From assembly GCF_900107105.1 (NCBI RefSeq), contig NZ_FNOT01000004.1, positions 1-64,000 of the forward strand: a stretch of 64,000 nucleotides of DNA. Reading direction: 5' to 3'. The translations under genes were made by a program, and so were the position numbers. A model generated the notes under the pieces. The model was not told where the DNA came from, did no database searches, and saw nothing but the letters and a program-made list of their open reading frames with translations. The stretch's first letter is position 1; every line of letters begins with the position of its first letter. This DNA comes from Geodermatophilus africanus (GTDB lineage Bacteria > Actinomycetota > Actinomycetes > Mycobacteriales > Geodermatophilaceae). Below, one piece after another: positions 8,760 to 16,705 of the stretch.

Positions 8760-10766
8760 GTGCCCGCACCACGCACGTCGGTCCCCCGCACCGCCGCTGC
8801 CCGCACCGGCCCCCGTCCCACCGGCGCCCGCCACAACGGCAGCCCGACCGCCACGACCCGCGGCGCCGCCGGCCGCCCGCCGTTCACGCCGCAGGAGGCC
8901 CAGGCGCTGCGCGCCGTGCTCGCCGCCCGCGCGGCCGCCTCGGCCGACGGCGCTGCGCCGGCCCGACGCACCTCCCCCGGCCGCCCCGCCGCCGGTCGCC
9001 GTCCGGCCGCTCCCGCAGGCCGCACGACGCAGCGACGGGGGAAGGCGACCGCCCGGGGCCGCGTGCCCGCCCGACGCCGGCTGCCGGCCGCCGACGGCCG
9101 CCGCTGGCAGCTGCGGCTGTCGGTGGCCGCCCTCGGCCTCGTGCTGCCGGTGCTGGCCGGCCTGGTGGCGCCGGGCGCCCAGGTGCCAGGGACCGCGGCC
9201 GAGCCGACCGACGCCACGGGCCTGGCCCTCGCCGCGCAGAGCACGATGCTCGACGCCGCGACGCGCTACCGCGGCTTCAAGCGATCCCTCGCCGCCCGGC
9301 AGGCGGAGTTGGCGGCGGCCCGCGCCGCGGAGCAGTCCGCGCAGCAGCAGCTGGCCGCCACCCGCACGACGGTGGGCACGGGCGCCGCCGCGCTCTACCG
9401 GTCGCCGGTCGAGGCGCGCACCCCGCTGCTCGAGCTGGACGTGCACGCTGACGACACCACCGCCGACGTCCTCCACCTCACCGCGATCGCCGAGCGCGCC
9501 GCCCAGGACCTCGAGGTCGACGTCGTCCGGGCCGAGCGCGCCGCGGTCGACCTGACGCTCGCCACCCGCCGCGTGGCGGTGGCCGAGGCCGCCCTGGCGA
9601 CCGTGCAGGCGCGGGCCGCCGCCGTCCTCGACGAGGTGCGTGCCGAGGTGGGCGGACTGCGGACCGACGTGGCCGCGCAGCTGGCCGCGCTGGGCACCGG
9701 CCGGTCGGCGGCCGCCCAGCAGGAGGCCAACGAGCTGGCGCTGCGCCGCTGGCAGGACCACCTCACCGGGCTGGCGCTCGCGGGCATCGTGCCGCCGCCC
9801 GCGGCGGACCTCGCCGACCCGACAGCACTGCCGGCGGGGCTCTCACCCGCGCTCGACGGCGCCGGGCAGCCCGTCCCGGGCGTCGCCTGGGCCGTGGCCG
9901 GCAACCGCCCGGTCACGGTGCTGTCGGCCGAGACGGTGGCCGCGGTCAGCTCCGCGCTGGCTCAGCTGGGCAAGCCCTACGCGCCCGGCGGCGCCGGCCC
10001 CGACGTCTACGACTGCGGCGGCCTGGCGGCCACCTCGTGGCTGCTGGCCGGGTATGCCATCCCCACCGCCTCGGCCGACCAGTGGACCCACGGCGCCGCC
10101 GTCCCGCTGTCGCAGCTGCAGGTCGGCGACCTCGTCTTCGCCGACGGCGGCAGCGACGTGGGCATCTACCTCGGCGAGGGCCAGGTCGTGGCCGCGTCGG
10201 CGGCCGGCTACCAGGTCGGCGTGCGTCCGGTCGCCGACGGCGCCGCCGCGGTCCGGGTCACCCTGCCCGCCCCCCCGCAGCCGAACGCCGCACTGCCGGC
10301 CGGCGCCGCCGGGCGGGGGGCGTGCGGCGCCCCGCCGGCGCCGGCCGGCCCGGTGAGCCCCGCCTGGGGTGGCTGGGCGAACGGCCGGATCCCGGCCACC
10401 GCGCTGTGCGGGATCGCCCGCGGCCACGCCCTGCGCTGCGACGCCGCCGCCGGTTACGGGGCCATGGCCGACGCCTACCGCGCGGCCTTCGACAACCCGC
10501 TGTGCATCACCGACTCGTACCGGTCGTTGAGCGCGCAGGCCGGCGCCTTCCGCGCCAAGCCGGGCCTGGCCGCGGTGCCCGGGACGTCCAACCACGGGTG
10601 GGCGCTGGCGGTGGACCTCTGCGGCGGCATCAACGTCGCCGGCACCGCGCAGTCGGCCTGGATGGCGGCCAACGCCGGCCGGTTCGGGTTCGTGCAGCCC
10701 GACTGGGCGCGGCAGGGCGGCGAGAAGCCGGAGCCGTGGCACTGGGAGTTCGGCCACCTGGCCTGA
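8760..10766 (+). CDS. Cell-wall hydrolase: coiled coil, NlpC/P60-like and VanY D,D-carboxypeptidase domains
   Basis: This 668-residue exported or membrane-anchored protein has a basic, disordered N-terminus (1-115), one membrane segment near 118-140, an Ala/Glu-rich coiled coil (about 170-330), an NlpC/P60-like domain (about 395-490) and a C-terminal VanY/peptidase M15 domain (about 540-668). The VanY zinc site is intact: SNHGWALAVD gives H612 and D619, and EPWHWEF gives H661. The NlpC/P60 cysteine is present (YDCGG, C419). The histidine expected in the HVGIY motif is D466 (SDVGIYLGEG), so this domain may be inactive or only bind the wall. The GTG start at 8760 has a G-rich site before it. 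Confidence 0.85.
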   Translation: MPAPRTSVPRTAAARTGPRPTGARHNGSPTATTRGAAGRPPFTPQEAQALRAVLAARAAASADGAAPARRTSPGRPAAGRRPAAPAGRTTQRRGKATARGRVPARRRLPAADGRRWQLRLSVAALGLVLPVLAGLVAPGAQVPGTAAEPTDATGLALAAQSTMLDAATRYRGFKRSLAARQAELAAARAAEQSAQQQLAATRTTVGTGAAALYRSPVEARTPLLELDVHADDTTADVLHLTAIAERAAQDLEVDVVRAERAAVDLTLATRRVAVAEAALATVQARAAAVLDEVRAEVGGLRTDVAAQLAALGTGRSAAAQQEANELALRRWQDHLTGLALAGIVPPPAADLADPTALPAGLSPALDGAGQPVPGVAWAVAGNRPVTVLSAETVAAVSSALAQLGKPYAPGGAGPDVYDCGGLAATSWLLAGYAIPTASADQWTHGAAVPLSQLQVGDLVFADGGSDVGIYLGEGQVVAASAAGYQVGVRPVADGAAAVRVTLPAPPQPNAALPAGAAGRGACGAPPAPAGPVSPAWGGWANGRIPATALCGIARGHALRCDAAAGYGAMADAYRAAFDNPLCITDSYRSLSAQAGAFRAKPGLAAVPGTSNHGWALAVDLCGGINVAGTAQSAWMAANAGRFGFVQPDWARQGGEKPEPWHWEFGHLA

Positions 10767-10874
10767 GTGGGAACTCGCCCTCCGCACCTACAGGCCCATC
10801 GCGTTCGTCCCCAGCAGGAGCGACTGTCCACAGGAGACATCTCCGCTGTTCAGGACCTCAACATGGCACTTTAA

Positions 10875-10890
10875 TCGAACACGTGTACGG
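10875..10890 (+). promoter_or_regulatory. Probable LexA (SOS) box overlapping the DUF222 HNH start
   Basis: TCGAAC-ACGT-GTACGG matches 10 of 12 half-site positions of the actinobacterial LexA consensus TCGAAC-N4-GTTCGA. The GTG at 10883 lies inside the box. DUF222/13E12 genes are known members of the mycobacterial LexA regulon, which supports the call. Confidence 0.6.
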
Positions 10891-12685
10891 ACGTCGGTGG
10901 GTGCAGTGGAGCGACTCGCTGGTCGAGTCGCGACTGCTGCGCGGCGTGCTCGACCAGGCGGCCGCGCACGCCCGCCACAGGCTCCGTACACCGGTGACCG
11001 TGGTGCCTGGGCACACGTCGTTCCGGGACCTGACGACCGAGCGGGCGCCGACGGTGCTCGGCCGGTTGATCGACGACGGCGCTGCACTGCTGGACGTCGC
11101 GGTGGCCGCGCACCACGCCTCCGGTCGGGCCGCGGCGCGGCAGCTGCGGGCGCTGGCCGAGTTCACCCGGCACCGACCGGCCGGCTCCTTCGACCGGGCC
11201 CCTGGCGAGCCCGGGGCGGCGTCGGCGGCCTCCCGTGCGGCGCGGCCGGAGGTCCTGACCGCCGTGAGCGAGTGGGCAGTCGACGAGGTGGCCACCCGAC
11301 TGCACCTGACCGGCCATGCCGCCCAGGATCTGCTGGCGCTGGCCGTGACGCTGGACGAGCAGCTGCCGGCGACCCTGACCGCGCTGGAGGAAGGGCGGAT
11401 TGGACGCAGGCACGCCGAGGTGCTCGCCGAGCTGTTGCCCCTGCTCACCGACCCGGCGGTGCGCTCCCAGGTGGAGGCTCGGCTGCTCGCACGGGTCGGG
11501 TCGAAGACACCCAGCCAGCTGCGGGTCGCCGCCCGCCGGGCGGTCCTGAGCGCGGACGCGAACGCCGCACTGCGCCGGGCCGCGGCAGCGGTGCGGGAGC
11601 GTGGGGTGCGGCTCTACCCGGGCAAGGACGGGACCGACACGCTCTCGCTCGCCCACGCCAGCCCGGTCGCCCGGGCCTGCTACGACGCGCTCGAGCGGTA
11701 CGCCGAGGCGTGTCGGACCGAGGGCGACTCGCGCACCAAGCAGCAGCGGATGGCCGACTGCCTCGCCGACCTGGTCCTGCGGCCCGGCGAGCACGGCCTG
11801 CCGCCGGTGCAGGCCCAGCTCACCATCACCGCGGCCGCGGCGACGCTCCTGGGCGGCGACGAGCCCGGCGAGGTCGACGGCGAGCCACTGCCGGCCGAGG
11901 TCATCCGAGAGATCGCCTACGCCCTGGGCCTGCTCCCCCGACCCACCGTGGCGACGAGCAGCATCTCCCCCGGCGGGACAGACACCGGCGCGGTCCCGCC
12001 GAGTGCCGACACCCAGACCGAAGGCGTTCCGCGGCCCAGAGGTGCGGACGCCGGATACGCCGGCACCCGACGCGACGGAGCGGTCGATGCGCCGGGCAGC
12101 GACCGCGCTGCGGCCGATCCCGAGGACACCTCGTCGTCCGTCGAGGAGAGACGCGCTGCGGTGGCCGACCTGCTGCTCGCCAGGCGGGTCACCGGAACCA
12201 CCTTGGCCGCCCGGCCACAGGTCGCTGTCACCCATCCCCTCACCGGCGCGCTGCTCGCGCTCACCGACGCCACCGCGATCCGCCGGGGCGACCCGATCGG
12301 CCGGCCGGGGCGGACGCTCGCCTACCGGGCCGACGCGGCCATGGACCGCTTCGTCCGTGCCCGCGACCGGCGCTGCCGCTTCCCCGGCTGCCGCGCCCGA
12401 CCCCGACGGTGCGACCTCGACCACCAGGTGCCCTACGACCGGGGCGGGCCCACCAGCCCCTGCAACCTGTGCTGCCTGTGCGAGTACCACCACCGCCTCA
12501 AGACCCTCGCCCCCGGCTGGGCCATGACGCCCGTGGCCGGCGGTGGCGTCCGCTGGACGCTGCCCGGCGGCCACCAGGTCACCACCCACCCACCGGCGTA
12601 CGGCACCGACGACGACCAGCCGCCCGACCGGTCGACCGCCCCAGCGGGGTCGACCCCGCACACCGCCGACCCACCGCCGTTCTAA
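10883..12685 (+). CDS. DUF222 (13E12-type) HNH endonuclease domain protein
   Basis: This 600-residue protein has an N-terminal DUF222 helical region (ALLDVAVAAHHASGRAAARQL; LEEGRIGRRHAEVLAELLP), a variable middle and a C-terminal HNH nuclease domain at about 495-545. The HNH part reads CRFPGCRARP, CDLDHQVPYDRGGPTSP, NLCCLCEYHHRLK. Family members are widespread, multi-copy and poorly understood, and the nuclease activity is inferred. The start is uncertain: GTG 10883 lies inside the LexA box, as start codons often do in this family, while GTG 10901 is an in-frame alternative. No ribosome site is evident. Confidence 0.85.
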   Translation: MYGRRWVQWSDSLVESRLLRGVLDQAAAHARHRLRTPVTVVPGHTSFRDLTTERAPTVLGRLIDDGAALLDVAVAAHHASGRAAARQLRALAEFTRHRPAGSFDRAPGEPGAASAASRAARPEVLTAVSEWAVDEVATRLHLTGHAAQDLLALAVTLDEQLPATLTALEEGRIGRRHAEVLAELLPLLTDPAVRSQVEARLLARVGSKTPSQLRVAARRAVLSADANAALRRAAAAVRERGVRLYPGKDGTDTLSLAHASPVARACYDALERYAEACRTEGDSRTKQQRMADCLADLVLRPGEHGLPPVQAQLTITAAAATLLGGDEPGEVDGEPLPAEVIREIAYALGLLPRPTVATSSISPGGTDTGAVPPSADTQTEGVPRPRGADAGYAGTRRDGAVDAPGSDRAAADPEDTSSSVEERRAAVADLLLARRVTGTTLAARPQVAVTHPLTGALLALTDATAIRRGDPIGRPGRTLAYRADAAMDRFVRARDRRCRFPGCRARPRRCDLDHQVPYDRGGPTSPCNLCCLCEYHHRLKTLAPGWAMTPVAGGGVRWTLPGGHQVTTHPPAYGTDDDQPPDRSTAPAGSTPHTADPPPF

Positions 12686-12807
12686 GGGCGAAGAGCAGCG
12701 CCGACGATCGAGCGAGGACGACGACCACGAGGGTGATCAGGACCGGGCGGACCGCTCCGGGGTCCCGCCGCCCCGATCTGGGAGGCGGGCGAAGGGGGCG
12801 TCGGCCC

Positions 12808-13566
12808 TCAGGTCCAGCGCAGGCGGGCGATCTGCCGCCAGGGCAGCCGCTGGCACGCCTCACCGGTCTCCCCGGCGAGCCGCGCGGCGACCGCGGCGCC
12901 GGCGCAGGCCAGCGGCGAGTGCGGCGTGACGACGACCTGGGGGTCGTGCGGGTCGAGCCCGGCTGCGGCCATCCGGTCGAGCAGCAGGTCCGGGGCCACG
13001 AGCACAGCGGAGGCGAGCACCGGCACCTCGGGGTGCGACCACAGCGCCACCGGGCCCTCGACCCGCAGCTGCCCGCCGACGGCGGCGGACCGCTCGGCGG
13101 CGGCCTCGCGCACCCGGTCGACGGCGCGCCGGTCCAGGGCCGACGACGGCGTCCACGGCAGGGCACGGTCCCCGCGACGGACGACGACCCGCCAGCCGAC
13201 GGCGGTCTCGGTGCGGTCGGTCCAGTCGAGCACCGCGACGCCGGTCTCGGCGGCCACCCCGTCGGGCACCGGCCGGTCGCGCACCCACGCCGTCAGCGCG
13301 GCGGCGAGCTCCTCGGGGGTCGAGCCGACGCGGGCGTCGGTCATGTCCTCGGCCAGGTCCCGCAGCGGGGTGCGGACCCGCCGCTCGTCCTCCTCGAGGA
13401 CCACCACCGCGCCGTCGGCCCGGTCGTCGGCGAGCGTGATGCGCAGCCGCCCGGTCGCCAGCCCCGGCAGCACCTCGTCGGCGACCCGGCGCAGGTCGGC
13501 CACCGTCACCGGGACCGACCGCAGCCGCTGAAGCAGCCCGGAGCCGGCGAAGAAGCCCCCGCTCAC
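12808..13566 (-). CDS. Hypothetical protein, probably flagellar-linked
   Basis: Not recognised. It codes for 252 residues with no signal peptide or membrane span. The N-terminus has a short helical stretch (LLQRLRSVPVTVADLRRVADEVLPGL), and the C-terminus contains a Cys/Ala-rich stretch before LPWRQIARLRW. Its GTG start overlaps the stop of the upstream unknown gene by 4 bp (GTGA), so the two form a coupled pair. The promoter before that pair resembles flagellar promoters in this window, and a flagellar or chemotaxis-related role is the best guess from context. Confidence 0.6.
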   Translation of the reverse strand: MSGGFFAGSGLLQRLRSVPVTVADLRRVADEVLPGLATGRLRITLADDRADGAVVVLEEDERRVRTPLRDLAEDMTDARVGSTPEELAAALTAWVRDRPVPDGVAAETGVAVLDWTDRTETAVGWRVVVRRGDRALPWTPSSALDRRAVDRVREAAAERSAAVGGQLRVEGPVALWSHPEVPVLASAVLVAPDLLLDRMAAAGLDPHDPQVVVTPHSPLACAGAAVAARLAGETGEACQRLPWRQIARLRWT

Positions 13567-13907
13567 GGGCGGTCCTGGCACAGCGCGGTGCGCAGCGCCG
13601 ACGCCAGCTCGGGCAGGGTCAGCACGCTGGAGAGCTCCCGCGAGGACAGCCGCACCGGCAGCACGTCGGCGCCCCAACCGGTCACGCGGCGCACCCGCGC
13701 CGCGGAGCTGGGCCACACGGCGTCACGCGCCGTGGCCACGTGCAGCTCGGTGAGCACGTCGGCGAGGTGGACGGCCGCGACCGGGTGCACGGAGGGGTCC
13801 TCCAGGGCGGCGCGCACGAGACCGGCCAGCTGCTCGCGCTCGACGGCGGTCAGCCAGTGCGGGACCAGGACGTCGGGCACGGGCCCGCCCGAGGCGAGGG
13901 CGCTCAC
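13563..13907 (-). CDS. Hypothetical protein upstream of the coupled pair
   Basis: A 114-residue, mainly helical protein of unknown function (VPHWLTAVEREQLAGLVRAAL; LTLPELASALRTALC). It is the first gene of a two-gene unit with the 252-residue protein. A sequence with a GCCGATAT -10 element lies upstream at 13980-14006, which suggests co-expression with motility genes. Confidence 0.55.
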   Translation of the reverse strand: MSALASGGPVPDVLVPHWLTAVEREQLAGLVRAALEDPSVHPVAAVHLADVLTELHVATARDAVWPSSAARVRRVTGWGADVLPVRLSSRELSSVLTLPELASALRTALCQDRP

Positions 13908-13979
13908 CGCGGACCCGCCGCCGGGGCGTGCTCCGCACCGCGGCTGCGGCGGGCTCCCCTGCGCTCTGTCACACCTGGG

Positions 13980-14006
13980 ATATCGGCAGGCAGGAGGCGT
14001 GGTGGA
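13980..14006 (-). promoter_or_regulatory. FliA-type promoter candidate for the two unknown genes
   Basis: The minus strand reads TCCA-N15-GCCGATAT. The -10 is identical to the Bacillus SigD -10 consensus. The -35 differs by one base from the TCAA seen at other flagellar promoters here. Confidence 0.5.
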
Positions 14007-14042
14007 CCCGGGTGCGCGCGAATTCCCGTCGATCCGGGCGGA

Positions 14043-15143
14043 TCAGTCCGCGAGCTCGACCAGGCGGACCTTGAGCGCCCGCTCGACGCGGTCGGCGTGC
14101 ACGTTCATGTTGCGCACCGAGGTGCCCAGGTCGCCCGACAGCTGCGTCTTCGTCCGGCCGCCCCACGTGGTCAGATACCACGTCGCCCAGCCCAGCACGT
14201 TGGGCTGGCCGGCCCGCTGGTCGGGGCGGGCGTCGGGGTCGGGCGCGCACGCCGCGGTCAGCGCGTGCGACAGCAGGGTCTGCTCGGCCTCGCCCATGAT
14301 CTCGTCGGGCGCCTCGTGGGCGTCCGGCAGCATGATCTCGGTGCCGTCCGGGCCGACGCCGTCCAGGGACTGCAGGTTGCGCAGCCCGTTGAGCGTCGCC
14401 ACGGTCTGCGAGTTGCGGCGCAGCGTCGCCACGCTCTGCCCCATGTAGGCGGCCAGCTCCTTCTCGCTGGGCCGCCGCTGGTGCTCGGCGAGGAACGCGG
14501 CGACGGCCTTCTGCTGCCGGTTCTCGGTGTCGGCGGCGGTGCGGCCGTGGGCGTTGCGGCCCAGGTCGTGCACCCACTTCGACAGCTGGGTGGCGAGGAA
14601 GGCCCCGAAGGGCACGCCCTTCCCCTCGTCGAACTGCTCGACCGCCTTGAGGATCCACTCGCTCACCTGCTGGGTGAGGTCGTCGGGGTCCGGCACGTGC
14701 AGCCGCAGCGTGCTCGAGTTGCGCTGCAGTCGCTTGAGGCTGACCGGGAGGTAGTGCCGGCACAGCCCGTCGAGGAAGGCCGGCGGCAGGTCGCGCGGCG
14801 CGCGCCGGCGGACGTCGGTCTCCGCGCGCAGCCCCACGGTCGCCGTCCCGCGCCCCGCGCACCAGGCCCGAACCCACTCGGCGACCACCGAAGCGGTGCC
14901 GCAGGCACCGTCCACGCGGTACAGGCCCTCGCCCTGGTCGTAGCTGACGGTCACGCCGTCGGGCAGCTCGCGGCGGAACTCCTCGAGCGGGAGCTCGTGG
15001 TCGGTGCGGAAATGCACCCGGTCGCGGGGCGTGATCGGCGCGAGGGCCCAGCCCTCGGCCTCGGGGACGCCGCCGAAGACCAGCGGCTCACGGGAGCGGG
15101 TGGGAGCGGTGTCGACGGCGGGGGTGGCGGGGAGGTGGTTCAC
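14043..15143 (-). CDS. Divergent sigma-70-like protein
   Basis: This 366-residue protein has a unique N-terminal domain of about 110 residues, followed by what looks like sigma region 2 (DPDDLTQQVSEWILKAVEQ, then FDEGKGVPFGAFLATQLSKW), region 3 (RRPSEKELAAYMGQSVATLR) and a helix-turn-helix at the region 4 position (KTQLSGDLGTSVRNMNVHADR). It is much more divergent than the FliA-type factor at 19697-20683. The GTG start has GAGGAG six bases upstream. It lies beside csrA and the hook-filament genes, so a second motility sigma factor or a regulator is plausible, but its function is not established. Confidence 0.65.
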   Translation of the reverse strand: MNHLPATPAVDTAPTRSREPLVFGGVPEAEGWALAPITPRDRVHFRTDHELPLEEFRRELPDGVTVSYDQGEGLYRVDGACGTASVVAEWVRAWCAGRGTATVGLRAETDVRRRAPRDLPPAFLDGLCRHYLPVSLKRLQRNSSTLRLHVPDPDDLTQQVSEWILKAVEQFDEGKGVPFGAFLATQLSKWVHDLGRNAHGRTAADTENRQQKAVAAFLAEHQRRPSEKELAAYMGQSVATLRRNSQTVATLNGLRNLQSLDGVGPDGTEIMLPDAHEAPDEIMGEAEQTLLSHALTAACAPDPDARPDQRAGQPNVLGWATWYLTTWGGRTKTQLSGDLGTSVRNMNVHADRVERALKVRLVELAD

Positions 15144-15222
15144 CGGGACTCCTCGGCGCTGTGGGGAAGACGGCGCTGTGCGGACGACGTGGCCGCGACG
15201 GATCGGGGCGGCCAAGAGTGCA

Positions 15223-15684
15223 TCAGGCCGGGATCGTCTCGACCGCGGCGGGCTGACGGGGAGCGGGGGCGACGACATCGGCCGTCGAGCCGGCAGCGAG
15301 GCGGACCACGAGGTCGGCGGCCGCGGCACGCTCGGCCTCGCCCGGCTCCACGCTGTAGACCGGCATGTGGTCGTACAGCGTGGTGAAGACCGAGCTGACG
15401 AACGCGTAGGCGGCCTGCGCCTGCGGCGAGAACTTGGCGACGGCGGCCCGCGGGCCGAGCTCGACACCGACGGTCACGCGCACGACCCGGTCGTCCTTGC
15501 TCAGCCCGGTCAGCGTGAAGGACACCGCGGGGTGCGCGCCGGCGAGCTCGGCCAGCACCGCGAGGCAGCGCCGGGTCGACCCGCGGCGCGGCCGCAGCTG
15601 CACGTGCACGACGACGGTGTCGGACTCCACGCCGACGACCGTGGCGACCTGGTCGCCGGACCCATTGATAACGCTGTGCTGCAT
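15223..15684 (-). CDS. Hypothetical protein in the flagellar locus
   Basis: A 153-residue protein of unknown function. The N-terminal two thirds look like an alpha/beta domain (VVHVQLRPRRGSTRRCLAVLAELAG; LTGLSKDDRVVRVTVGVEL), and the C-terminus is a Pro/Ala-rich tail. The ATG has an AGGGGG site upstream. It lies between the sigma-like gene and csrA on the same strand, 79 bp before the sigma-like start, so the two may be co-transcribed. Confidence 0.6.
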   Translation of the reverse strand: MQHSVINGSGDQVATVVGVESDTVVVHVQLRPRRGSTRRCLAVLAELAGAHPAVSFTLTGLSKDDRVVRVTVGVELGPRAAVAKFSPQAQAAYAFVSSVFTTLYDHMPVYSVEPGEAERAAAADLVVRLAAGSTADVVAPAPRQPAAVETIPA

Positions 15685-15885
15685 CGTAATCGCCCCCTGT
15701 GACGTGCTTGGGGCAACTCTCGCGCATCAGCGACCGAGCAACCGGCACAACTCTCGCTGTGCCGTGCGCAATGTCAGGGCATCTCTTCGGCAGGTCTTGC
15801 CCGTGTCGCTCGCGTCCCGACCCCGCTGTCTGCGGTGATCGGCAGGAGTCCACAACGACCGGGGGCGGTGCCCCGGCCAGTCCTG

Positions 15886-16200
15886 TCAGCCCGCGGGCTT
15901 CTCCGTGACCTGCCCGTGACCGGCCGGCGCCGGCTCGGGCCGGGCGGCCGCTCCGGCCTCGTCGTCGGGCGCCGTCGAGGGAGCGAAGGCGGCCAGCGCG
16001 CCGAGGGTGTCGGCGGTGACCTGCGCCGCGAGCAGGTTGGCCTCGGCGATCTGCCGGTAGACCTCCTCGCGGTGGATGGTCACCTCGCGCGGGGCCTTGA
16101 AACCGAGGCGGACGGTGCCGCCGCGGACCTCCACGACGTGGACCTCGATGTCGTCGCCGATGCGGATGGTCTCGCCGACGCTGCGGGTCAGAGTGAGCAC
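15886..16200 (-). CDS. csrA: Carbon storage regulator CsrA, translational repressor
   Basis: CsrA dimers bind GGA motifs in mRNA leaders and block translation. In flagellated Gram-positives the target is flagellin mRNA and the antagonist is FliW. The first 55 residues match the family closely (MLTLTRSVGETIRIGDDIEV; LGFKAPREVTIHREEVY). The C-terminal extension to 104 residues is Ala/Pro-rich and longer than the usual 60-75 residues. The GTG start has GGAGGGG upstream. fliW lies next, separated by a small hairpin. Confidence 0.93.
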   Translation of the reverse strand: MLTLTRSVGETIRIGDDIEVHVVEVRGGTVRLGFKAPREVTIHREEVYRQIAEANLLAAQVTADTLGALAAFAPSTAPDDEAGAAARPEPAPAGHGQVTEKPAG

Positions 16201-16275
16201 AGGAACCCCTCCATGGGTGTGTGGGTGGCCGTCCGTGGCTGGTGGGCGGGTCGGTGGCCCGAGCGGACCGTGGTT

Positions 16276-16293
16276 GGCGGACGCGTGTCCGCC
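16276..16293 (-). terminator. Small hairpin between fliW and csrA
   Basis: A 7-bp stem, GGCGGAC with GTCCGCC, encloses a 4-base loop eight bases beyond the fliW stop. It may act as an attenuator between fliW and csrA rather than a full terminator. Confidence 0.4.
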
Positions 16294-16300
16294 TGTTCAG

Positions 16301-16705
16301 TTATCGGCGCAGGGGACGCCGGATGGGATGCGACCCGTCGAGCAGCACCACCTGCGTGGACCTCCAGTTCACCGGGTTGACCACCAGCGGCGCCCGCAGG
16401 TTGGCCGTCGCCGCGGCCGGACCCTCGGCCGGCACCGTCACCAGGCAGTACAGCCGAGCCTGGGCCGTGTCGTCCAGCTCCAGGTCCGCGCACACGGCCG
16501 GGGGCAGGGCCGGTGCGTAGTCCGGGAAGTACCTGCCCGGGTCGACGGCGAGGAACCGCGGACCCTCCGGCGCCATCGACTGCAGCCAGAACAGCCGGCC
16601 GTCGCCGTCGGCGGTCACCAGCACGTAGTCGCGGTGCCCCGGGAAGCCGGGCAGCGCCTCGGTCATCGAGAGCAGAGGCAGCGTCGCGACGGCGGAGAGC
16701 GTCAT
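16301..16705 (-). CDS. fliW: Flagellar assembly factor FliW
   Basis: FliW binds CsrA and, alternatively, flagellin, so secretion of flagellin frees FliW to neutralise CsrA. The 134-residue protein shows the family pattern: an ALPGFPGHRDYVLV segment near residue 17, FWLQSMAPEGPRFLAVDP in the middle and TANLRAPLVVNPVNW near the C-terminus. The stop of flgL overlaps its start (ATGA, 16702-16705), which couples it to the hook-filament junction genes. Confidence 0.92.
   Translation of the reverse strand: MTLSAVATLPLLSMTEALPGFPGHRDYVLVTADGDGRLFWLQSMAPEGPRFLAVDPGRYFPDYAPALPPAVCADLELDDTAQARLYCLVTVPAEGPAAATANLRAPLVVNPVNWRSTQVVLLDGSHPIRRPLRR

Noticed and set aside
15784-15791. GCCGAAGA on the minus strand upstream of the 153-residue protein gene
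   Set aside because: The -10 fits, but no -35 of either class is at the right distance. Left as unproven.
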